Assembly: GCA_026874595.1 (NCBI GenBank)
Contig: CM049310.1
Coordinates: 53,323,058-53,387,057 of the forward strand
Length of the DNA: 64,000 bases
Reading direction: 5' to 3'
Source of the DNA: Sipunculus nudus
Lineage: Eukaryota; Annelida; Sipuncula; Golfingiida; Sipunculidae
Part shown: positions 61,401-64,000 of the stretch, one piece after another
How the letters are laid out: each line of letters begins with the position of its first letter
Numbering within the stretch: the first letter of the stretch is position 1
Translations under genes and position numbers: made by a program
Notes under the pieces: generated by a model
Databases searched by the model: none
What the model saw: only the letters and a program-made list of their open reading frames with translations
What the model was told of the DNA's origin: nothing

Positions 61401-64000
61401 GAGAGCACACCTGCGCATAGAGGGCACGACCGAAACGGGCGACGTGCTCGAGGGAACGACGGGAGCGCGAGGCGGAGCGGTAGTATAAGGGGGGGGCGAG
61501 AGAGAAGCGAGCGCCACAGAGGAAACCATGGAACCGCAGGTTGAAACGGAAGGATGAGAAGCAGGAGGAGAGGAGGCGCCGGAAACGCAAGAAAAACCGG
61601 TGAGACCACCCGGACGGCGGCGCGTCGGGGAGATGGTCGCGAGGGGACGTAGACGCGTCTCGGAAGGCACGAGAACGGGGGGGGGACGGAAAATCGAACA
61701 GATCAAATTCCGGCCGCCCAAGGCGAGCGAAAACACTCCGAATAACCGGGAGCGGAAGGAGCGGCGGGGAAGGAAGAGACGCCGGATGACGGGAAGGGGC
61801 GTCCGCTAGGATGTACAACACGCCCGGAAGATGGTCCCCGACCGGCGGGAACGGACGTTGAACGCAGCACGTCCGTGGTGCAGTCAACCAGGGTAGGCCC
61901 CCCCCCCCCCCCCACACCCCCGCGGAGACAACCACAGGGCCAGACAATGGAATACAGGAGGGTGAACCCCCAAGTACCGGGGAATGAGCCCAATCCGGGA
62001 AGGGTCCACTGGTCAGACGTCCAAGTCTGGCAGTGAAAACAAGGATCAGCCGGAACACGGCAGGAGGCATTGTTGGAGCGGCAATGAAAACAAGGGGGTG
62101 GGAGTCCCAACCGGGATAAGAAGACAAGAGCCACAATAAGTGGGGTGCTCCATGGCGGGCAAGGGAAAAAAGAAGACAACTTACAGTTCAGTTGGCAAAC
62201 TCATTAGTACAAACCTAACAGTGGACGAATCTCGCAGAGCGGGATCACACGTCCATCATGGCGTACGCCAGAAGAAAAATGTGATTATGGGTAACGGAAG
62301 TGTGACCTAGATACACGGGAACGAGGCGGGATGGGCGATAATAGGCCCAATAAGGGAAAATTTTCGGTTGGCTTACTCTGGCGTATAAACTTTAACAGAG
62401 AAAATTCTTATTAATACAGAAACAGCTCACAATTATGTTTACATAATAAAACTACATTTTTTTAAAGCTTTTAAAAAACATTTTTGTCAATATTAACCAT
62501 AGATAACCTGAAATCTAAATATCTAGAGGCATGATGTAATAAATGCAGATAAACTGGTGCCAGTTTAGATGTATCTGCTTCACACAGCTAACATATATGG
62601 TAAAATGACTCAATTGAATCTTTATAATTCAGCCAAAATTCATTCTTTGGAACCATAAAAGACAATTATTATAAGAATTATTCAGGGGATTATTCTTGTA
62701 AAATATTAAACAAATTGGCCTCAGTAGGGTCAGTCAAAAAATTTTTTACAGGTTTATAACTCATATGGGAAAATACAGCAAAATGGCTAAGTTAAGCTTC
62801 CCATAACTCAGCCAAAAGTCACTGAACCAAAACTATTTGAACAAACTTGAATTATCAACATCTTAGGATAATTAATGTGTGAGATTTAAGAATTTGGCCC
62901 AGTGGTTTTTGAGGAGAAGATTTTTGTAGCCACTGAGCTAAAATGGGCTGTTACAGCATATGACTAATTTCAGCTTCCCATAACTCAGCCAAAAGTCACT
63001 GAACTGAGACCATTTGAACAAACTTCAGAAAGCACTACCCTAGGATCATTTCTGTGCGATATTAAACTATTTGGCCATTTGGTTTCAGAGAAGAAGTTTT
63101 TTGTAGCTGTGAGTATGATACCAGCACTGATGACCCCCATACAAAAAAGGCCGATGCAGGTGGCGCCACCATTACATCAATTTCAGACATGTCTCATGTG
63201 AACAACATTGGCATAAAATTTGGTGATGATAGCTCCAGCCGTTTCTGAGATTGTAATTTTAGTATGCTTTTATGGAAAGATGACTAAGTTCAACTTCCTG
63301 TACCTCGGCCAAAAATCACCAAACTTAAACCATTCGAACAAACTTGAGAAAGATTATTCCAGGAATCATTTCTGTGAAATATTGGACAATTTGGCTGAAC
63401 AGTTTCGGAGAAGAAGATTTTTAAAGCTTTTTTAGCTTTTTCCCTATAAAATCTAAGAAAATGCAGTTAGCAAAAAAATAAGCAAAATCCGATATAGTTT
63501 TTAGATGACTAATTTTTTGCATAAAATTTCGTGATTTAGACGACGGACGACGGCCGACGCCACACCATCGCATAAGCTCACAGGTTCGCTAAAAAGAAAT
63601 CGCTTCTTACTGAAACGGTATAACTCTTAAAAACCAGTAAAAGTCAGTCAAGATATCTTGAGACAAATTCCAGAAAGCTGAAGCACAAGGCAAAAAAGGT
63701 TCATCCATTATGAAATCAATGACAGTTTCTTCAACCAAACAACAGACTGATATATTATTGATAAATGATCACTGAAATTGGAGTCCTGTGTTAACAACCT
63801 ATGTATCTCTTAATATTAAAGCTACAACATTCTTTGGTTAGATTTTTCAGCAGACCACAAACCTGACCTTGGCTGATGATCTTTTTCTCTATTTCAGCAT
63901 TCTTGCTGAGGTAGTCCTGCAGGAACTTGTCCACACAGCTGGCGAAGGCCTGTACTGTCTGGGAAGTGCTGTCACTGACAGGGCAATCTCTGGTGAAGGT
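35032..64000 (-). CDS. TUBGCP5: Gamma-tubulin complex component 5, C-terminal 675 residues, 14 exons (5' part outside window)
   Basis: The protein is a subunit of the gamma-tubulin ring complex, which nucleates microtubules at centrosomes and other organising centres. Fourteen exons on the minus strand join in one frame, with every phase consistent, from the window edge to TGA at 35032: 2028 coding bases. The N-terminal GRIP1-type half enters mid-domain; the GRIP2-type C-terminal half, which binds gamma-tubulin in this family, is complete. Diagnostic blocks are GDLMQGGKSMAMLEKLG, LENCLYPHVRQRY, DVMSDFYLQIFDK, PWPISVVITSECQSIYQQV, RMKVLHFVNSFHNTIMTR and NMESDFQRC...RGSFPH just before the C-terminus. 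These fit GCP5 better than GCP2-4 or GCP6, from memory of the family. Vertebrate GCP5 is about 1020 residues, so roughly a third lies beyond base 64000. The introns carry two DIRS elements, Helentron-like elements and SINEs. No break in the gene is seen. Confidence 0.92.
35216..35290 (-). repeat. Inverted fragment of the 34-bp minisatellite
   Basis: On the minus strand this last-intron stretch reads GGCATTCTGTATCATAACAT, then TCTGGACCAT and CATGACATTCTGTATCAC: about two units of the satellite found at 27787-31660, in opposite orientation. Confidence 0.65.
35558..35658 (-). CDS. TUBGCP5: TUBGCP5 exon 13 in window
   Basis: It runs from CCCTTACAG|AACAGA to CACT|GTAAGT. It encodes TETIENMESDFQRCIQFLLA then NTVKRGSFPH. 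A full consensus donor supports the end; reading on into the intron would give a spurious tail. Confidence 0.95.
36419..36633 (-). CDS. TUBGCP5: TUBGCP5 exon 12 in window
   Basis: It runs from TATCATCAG|ATTCTT to ATCAG|GTATAT. It encodes LQKVTDLDQCIAVHNVYLKK then IYERCLLHKK, matching the 'DLD.....H..YL..i..rclL' signature, and ends with the helix around TLQRKWDEGLASI. Confidence 0.95.
37132..37295 (-). CDS. TUBGCP5: TUBGCP5 exon 11 in window
   Basis: It runs from TCCTTTATAG|ATTTGG to ACAAGG|GTATAG. It encodes IHRLQIFRMKVLHFVNSFHN plus TIMTR, the conserved helix that packs in the gamma-tubulin-binding domain. Confidence 0.95.
37351..37418. repeat. (TA)n microsatellite in TUBGCP5 intron
   Basis: About 68 bases of uninterrupted TA, about 56 bases upstream (in the gene's sense) of the exon-11 acceptor. 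It is a likely length polymorphism. Confidence 0.92.
37454..38700 (+). mobile_element. Helentron-like element, family A copy 2 (3' end missing)
   Basis: It begins ACAAGGGACCCATGGGTC and then CGCTCAGCTGA, and carries a G-rich tract (38160-38211). 38280-38510 matches 59300-59520 (GTGGACTGCTTGACAATG, AAGGGAATACAACAAGAGCC), and 38540-38680 matches 26720-26840. No CTAA hairpin end was found, so the right end is truncated. Confidence 0.55.
38160..38211. repeat. G-rich low-complexity tract
   Basis: Runs of G broken by single T bases. It corresponds in position to the poly-G tracts at 26353 and 58556 of related elements. It may form G-quadruplexes. Confidence 0.85.
38980..40221. other. TUBGCP5 intron stretch without recognised elements
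   Basis: Ordinary AT-rich intron sequence with poly-C tracts near 39740 and 40157-40172. Nothing else recognised. Confidence 0.4.
40222..40342 (-). CDS. TUBGCP5: TUBGCP5 exon 10 in window
   Basis: It runs from TTGTTTCAG|ATTCCC to GCTG|GTAGGT. It encodes PWPISVVITSECQSIYQQV and LQVQRAKYSLDSLRFA, the most diagnostic block of the C-domain ('Y..P.P...vit...l..Y..if..Ll...rak..L'). Confidence 0.95.
40397..40562. mobile_element. Short MITE with pogo/Tigger-like ends
   Basis: It starts ACAGTGAAACTCTGC and ends GTGAGGTTCCATTCT, an imperfect inverted pair. The interior repeats 'GACCACC', 'GACCTCC' and 'ATGACCACC' motifs, as in the element at 5846-5996. About 165 bp, non-coding. The superfamily is an inference from terminus style. 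Confidence 0.45.
40690..41172. repeat. Three diverged tandem units ending in a perfect palindrome
   Basis: Units of about 140-150 bp start near 40695, 40848 and 40985 with 'TGACCTC.TTAAATATGCATG' then 'GATTTTG', followed by GCGAGATA. The array ends with a perfect 26-bp palindrome at 41147-41172 (ATACTCCCGTCAT and its complement). This suits a decayed inverted-repeat element. Confidence 0.6.
41173..42091. other. TUBGCP5 intron stretch without recognised elements
   Basis: Ordinary AT-rich sequence; no repeat or gene recognised. Confidence 0.4.
42092..42410 (+). repeat. Unclassified interspersed repeat, copy 2
   Basis: Diverged counterpart of 245-590 in the same orientation; see that entry for shared blocks. 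It lies within a TUBGCP5 intron. Confidence 0.6.
42534..42618 (-). CDS. TUBGCP5: TUBGCP5 exon 9 in window
   Basis: It runs from CTTCACAG|GACTTA to TACAAG|GTATGT. It encodes TYVYIEETTEVEPKTPIHAL then DNLRLCYK, leading directly into the conserved PWP block of the next exon. Confidence 0.9.
42889..43038. repeat. About 20-bp minisatellite, roughly seven units
   Basis: The unit is approximately GATGCACAGGTGGTGTAAT with variants (e.g. GATGCATAGG, GGTGCACAGG, GAACAGGTGG). Confidence 0.8.
43200..43565 (+). mobile_element. tRNA-like SINE candidate
   Basis: The head resembles a tRNA promoter: a box-A-like GGTGCTGGAATAG near 43224 and a box-B-like GGTCATGAGTTCAAATC near 43259, about 35 bases apart. 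A unique body runs to about 43565. No poly-A or simple-repeat tail is clear. Confidence 0.4.
44098..44189 (-). CDS. TUBGCP5: TUBGCP5 exon 8 in window
   Basis: It runs from TTTTAACAG|CTACAG to CCAAG|GTATGT. It encodes LQHFEPWQDANFLNSVLDEA, fitting the 'W....FLN..L..A' block. Confidence 0.92.
44568..44630 (-). CDS. TUBGCP5: TUBGCP5 exon 7 in window (63-base microexon)
   Basis: It runs from TTTTGCAG|TCACTG to GATAAG|GTAAGT. It encodes 21 residues, SLYVLEADDVMSDFYLQIFD plus K, the 'L..G/D..M..F...IFDK' block of the GCP family. It is in phase 0 on both sides and easy to miss by open-frame length. Confidence 0.93.
45259..45427 (-). CDS. TUBGCP5: TUBGCP5 exon 6 in window
   Basis: It runs from TATATTAG|A to ATGAAG|GTCAGA. 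It encodes VLLENCLYPHVRQRYTRVCK and EEHKLMEYIQIMK, marking the start of the C-terminal (GRIP2-type) domain. Confidence 0.92.
45441..45500 (+). mobile_element. Isolated 5' end of a Helentron-like family A element
   Basis: AACAAGGGACCCATGGG followed by CACTCAGCTGAATTTTG matches the shared left end of 25249, 37454 and 56941. I could not follow the element further; no matching 3' hairpin is present. Confidence 0.5.
45501..46340. other. TUBGCP5 intron stretch without recognised elements
   Basis: AT-rich intron sequence between the Helentron-like end and the first DIRS element. No gene recognised. Confidence 0.4.
46347..46588 (-). repeat. DIRS copy 1 3' inverted terminal repeat
   Basis: On the plus strand it starts CCCCATTCCCTCC, runs through GGTGGTTTTGTTAGTAAAC and then shares GAGAATTTTCTCTGTTAAAG to CACACTTCCGTTTCCTG with the inverse of 48973-49108. 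Confidence 0.85.
46589..46722 (-). repeat. DIRS copy 1 internal complementary region
   Basis: This is the complement of the element's outer left end (46589-46655: TAATACAGAAAAACTCACAA ... GGGAGGGAATGGGG), followed after a poly-G run by the complement of its outer right end (GTTTTATTATG ... GCTGTTTCTGTATTAA). A four-base block, ACCC or similar, is inserted near 46709. Confidence 0.8.
46750..46990 (-). pseudogene. Tyrosine-recombinase remnant of DIRS copy 1
   Basis: The frame KFGFLLTFLHAPPVTLHLF aligns with the LLALASAGRRSELHTL block of copy 2, and HPTFPS and NQNFDDPPSAW follow as in copy 2. The catalytic Arg motif is lost and stops intervene. Only the middle of the catalytic domain remains. 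Confidence 0.6.
47079..48850 (-). pseudogene. Gag-like region of DIRS copy 1, frameshifted
   Basis: The region begins MENPSYCASCGSLLP, then a Cys/His-rich zinc-binding head (C-x2-C, H-x3-C-x2-C, and CFYCQTW). Pro/Ser-rich spacers follow in shifted frames (48536-47961, 47964-47671). It ends with the DIRS Gag C-terminal type region (47600-47079), including TGSLLFGGHLRPLFDRTLE and an RPFRGRSSRRGS basic tail. A poly-C run (48592-48613) and a 34-bp-spaced duplication near 47669/47703 account for some of the breaks. Assignment rests on the LFG block, the Cys-rich head and the element structure. Confidence 0.65.
49111..50516. mobile_element. TA-target DNA transposon (non-autonomous) nested in DIRS copy 1
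   Basis: Terminal inverted repeats are CCGTAAAATCTCCACTT on the left and its exact complement on the right, extending to AACCGC after two mismatches. The element is flanked by TA on both sides (49109-49110, 50517-50518). Removing it with one TA restores CATTAATACAG, exactly the uninterrupted sequence in DIRS copy 2 at 62408-62418. No transposase frame was recognised. TA target use fits Tc1/mariner and a few other superfamilies. Confidence 0.85.
50558..51110. other. TUBGCP5 intron stretch without recognised elements
   Basis: AT-rich sequence with loosely repeated 'GATATATCAGAAACAC' and 'GGGAAATA' blocks near 50870 and 50950. No gene recognised. Confidence 0.4.
51117..51384 (-). CDS. TUBGCP5: TUBGCP5 exon 5 in window
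   Basis: It runs from TATTTCAG|GTGATC to GCTCG|GTATGT. It encodes DQEPHLYETFISSLQQYIAQ, a variable linker, and GCWDPLLNQNFSLIF, which matches the 'DPLL..NF' block of GCP5. Confidence 0.88.
51426..51806. repeat. Unclassified interspersed repeat 2, copy 2
   Basis: Counterpart of 34513-34895 in the same orientation, diverged but collinear throughout. It lies just upstream (in the gene's sense) of exon 5. Confidence 0.6.
51807..52333. other. TUBGCP5 intron stretch without recognised elements
   Basis: Ordinary AT-rich intron sequence; nothing recognised. Confidence 0.4.
52334..52581 (-). CDS. TUBGCP5: TUBGCP5 exon 4 in window
   Basis: The acceptor is TGTATTAG|G. The donor G|GTAGCT is weak but is the one that fits the next exon's phase; an earlier GC-type site (CAG|GCAAAG) does not. 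It encodes DEQFWTTVYDIAESCKTD and ILGDLMQGGKSMAMLEKLGQ, the conserved 'GKS...L' region. Confidence 0.88.
53145..53425 (-). mobile_element. tRNA-like SINE candidate, minus strand
   Basis: On the minus strand it begins GCATGGTGGCGTAATGGTTA then GGGTGCTGGACTTGTGACCG, a clear tRNA-like D-arm/anticodon-arm pattern with box A TGGCGTAATGG, and a box-B-like GGTGCATGTCC about 35 bases on. A SINE body follows to about 53145. Confidence 0.55.
53626..53741 (-). CDS. TUBGCP5: TUBGCP5 exon 3 in window
   Basis: It runs from TTTTACAG|GTACCA to CACAG|GTAAGG. It encodes PLLYSVWVKTWRPYIDIIHG then DPREEFIIH, matching the 'LW...RPY...W...G.L.D...EF.I' signature of the GCP N-domain. Confidence 0.92.
54717..54916 (-). 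CDS. TUBGCP5: TUBGCP5 exon 2 in window
   Basis: It is entered with two bases completing a codon after TGTATTACAG, and the donor is CACCTG|GTCAGT. It encodes SSTFLGVMEELQPSLDRLEV and ends LEHTLLQGTGAKHL. Two further acceptors with the same sequence lie exactly 30 and 60 bases upstream and keep the frame open, so the start of this exon is uncertain by 10 or 20 codons. Confidence 0.85.
54911..55085 (-). repeat. Tandem repeat that duplicates a TUBGCP5 3' splice site
   Basis: Six copies of an ATTCTGTAATACAG-type block (plus strand; two are variants) start at 54914, 54944, 54974, 55011, 55047 and 55077. On the minus strand each reads roughly CTGTATTACAGAAT, i.e. pyrimidine-containing tract plus AG. 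The copy nearest the gene body is the apparent acceptor of exon 2. Steps are 30, 30, 37, 36 and 30 bases. Confidence 0.85.
55595..56140. repeat. Degenerate tandem repeats in TUBGCP5 intron
   Basis: 'CTGAGTGAACTCTTGACCTG' variants recur at least six times. A longer block with 'CACAGTTGGCAGTCTGCC' and AAAGCTATAAATAGA occurs twice about 115-120 bp apart. Three 'CCCATGAGGTGATCAC' units lie near 55982-56045. Confidence 0.7.
56300..56940 (+). repeat. Interspersed repeat W, copy 1 (interrupted)
   Basis: Repeated 'CATTTGAACAAACTTGAG', 'GGATCATTT.TGTAAAATATT' and 'GAACAATTTGGCTG' modules lie beside a degenerate GGTGGCACCAC (56647). It matches 63160-63475 up to TGCAGATAGCAAAAAAA, where the Helentron-like element begins. 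Confidence 0.6.
56941..59850 (+). mobile_element. Helentron-like non-autonomous element, family A copy 3 (longest)
   Basis: It starts ACAAGGGACCCATGGGTCAC and then CGCTCAGCTGA, and ends with a GACGG microsatellite (59745-59795) and the hairpin AGCTCAGATGACT-TAT-AGTCAGCTGAGCT plus AA. 57590-59260 closely matches 25320-27080. About 650 bp near the 5' end (56980-57590) is unique here. A duplicated module (59300-59700) matches copy 2. No Rep/helicase frame. Confidence 0.65.
59862..60099 (-). repeat. DIRS copy 2 3' inverted terminal repeat
   Basis: Plus-strand start CCATTCCCTCCCTGTGAATG, then GTTTTGTTAGTAAACTG. From GAGAATTTTCTCTGTTAAAG to CACACTTCCGTTACCCATAA it is the inverse of 62280-62408. 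Confidence 0.88.
60100..60211 (-). repeat. DIRS copy 2 internal complementary region
   Basis: TAATACAGAAAAGCTCACAA ... GGGAGGGAATGGGGG is the complement of the element's left outer end. It is joined directly to GTTTTATTACGTAAACATAA ... CTGTATTAATGAGAA, the complement of its right outer end. This is the expected template for end-to-end circularisation in DIRS elements. Confidence 0.88.
60430..61440 (-). pseudogene. DIRS tyrosine recombinase, frameshifted, catalytic residues visible
   Basis: The core-binding domain is recognisable (DRIYDSRWRLFPEWASSRG, DPSLAAVLDFFLFLLQ, then GYRAALLSG). The catalytic domain shows LLALASAGRRSELHTL with the first Arg, a PCPVRALRYYL block, KAHDIRAISTSLA with the H-x2-R pair, and PFTCFYL with the expected nucleophile Tyr. 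The set R, HxxR, Y is therefore all readable, but it is spread over different frames with at least one in-frame stop and a poly-C-disrupted stretch (60673-60697). The enzyme would join circular cDNA to target DNA; this copy cannot encode it intact. Confidence 0.8.
61700..62153 (-). pseudogene. Gag-like N-terminal region of DIRS copy 2
   Basis: It starts MEHPTYCGSC, parallel to MENPSYCASC in copy 1. The Cys-rich head continues in a shifted frame (CFHCRSNNASC, CFHCQTWTSDQW). A poly-C tract (61899-61913) disrupts the frame, as in copy 1. The Gag C-terminal LFG region of copy 1 is not evident here. Confidence 0.6.
62260..62452 (-). repeat. DIRS copy 2 5' inverted terminal repeat
   Basis: Read on the minus strand it starts GTTTTATTATGTAAACATAA, then TTGTGAGCTGTTTCTG, and continues into the block shared with the 3' repeat. 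The outermost 40 bases differ from the 3' repeat, as is normal for the non-identical ITRs of DIRS elements. Confidence 0.85.
62453..63595 (+). repeat. Interspersed repeat W, copy 2
   Basis: Diverged internal modules ('CTTCCCATAACTCAGCCAAA' about 177 bp apart at 62795 and 62972, a third near 63289) are followed by a GGTGGCGCCACC palindrome (63159-63170). The end is rich in GACGACGGACGACGG and CACACCATCGCATAAGCTCA; the latter motif also occurs at 55926-55950. It shares 63160-63475 with copy 1 at 56640-56940. Confidence 0.6.
63868..64000 (-). CDS. TUBGCP5: TUBGCP5 exon 1 of 14 in window (cut by window edge)
   Basis: It reads TFTRDCPVSDSTSQTVQAFA and then SCVDKFLQDYLSKNAEIEKK, a conserved N-domain helix region. 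The donor is CAAG|GTCAGG and the exon ends one base into a codon. The true exon start lies beyond base 64000. Confidence 0.88.

Larger units (their letters stand above)
59862..62452 (-). mobile_element. DIRS-type retrotransposon, copy 2 (decayed, structurally complete ends)
   Basis: In minus-strand order it has: 5' inverted terminal repeat (about 62260-62452), gag-like start (ATG at 62153), tyrosine recombinase (about 61440-60430), internal complementary region (60100-60211) and 3' inverted terminal repeat (about 59862-60099). Reverse transcriptase and RNase H are missing, as in copy 1. It begins about 12 bases beyond the CTAA end of the Helentron-like element. It is in sense orientation within the large TUBGCP5 intron. 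Confidence 0.85.

Noticed and set aside
61312-62136. Long minus-strand frame within DIRS copy 2
   Set aside because: It crosses the poly-C tract in a frame without family features. The recognisable Gag head and recombinase blocks lie in other frames, so it is not a separate gene.

Overview
The window is animal nuclear DNA: AT-rich, intron-containing, dense in mobile elements, with split genes using GT-AG introns. Several repeats look like bivalve-mollusc families: elements with tandem core repeats, an ACGG/ACAG-type microsatellite and a 3' hairpin ending CTAA (pearl / Helentron-associated type), and DIRS-type retrotransposons. A bivalve or related mollusc is my best guess. No bacterial, organellar or viral gene block is visible.

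Layout. (1) 2636-5149, minus strand: the last two exons of a coiled-coil protein with a CHORD-like Cys/His C-terminus. (2) About 5.2-35 kb: a repeat-rich intergenic region with no firmly recognised gene. It holds MITE-like elements carrying poly-C and (TA)n tracts, hAT-like ends, a possible small two-exon plus-strand gene (11346-11768) behind a TATA box, two pearl/Helentron-like elements (20.8-23.8 and 25.2-27.2 kb), and a 3.9 kb minisatellite with a 34-bp unit and higher-order structure (27787-31660). (3) 35032-64000, minus strand: the C-terminal 675 residues of gamma-tubulin complex component 5 (TUBGCP5) in 14 exons. All intron phases agree from the window edge to the stop codon; the 5' part of the gene lies beyond base 64000.

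The introns of TUBGCP5 have been colonised. Two related, decayed DIRS-type tyrosine-recombinase retrotransposons (about 46347-50557 and 59862-62452) lie in the sense orientation of the host gene. Each has inverted terminal repeats and an internal complementary region made of the two element ends joined. The first is itself interrupted by a 1406-bp TA-target DNA transposon. Helentron-like elements, tRNA-like SINEs, tandem repeats and MITEs fill much of the rest. One intron-exon boundary carries a tandem repeat that copies the 3' splice site itself several times.

The two recognised genes are unrelated neighbours; nothing here suggests a functional cluster. The points most worth following up are the duplicated splice acceptors, the complete DIRS architecture in both copies, the higher-order minisatellite bracketed by direct repeats, and the conserved 12-bp palindrome of the pearl-like element. 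Exon edges were read from splice consensus, frame and similarity. Repeat edges are approximate by several bases.
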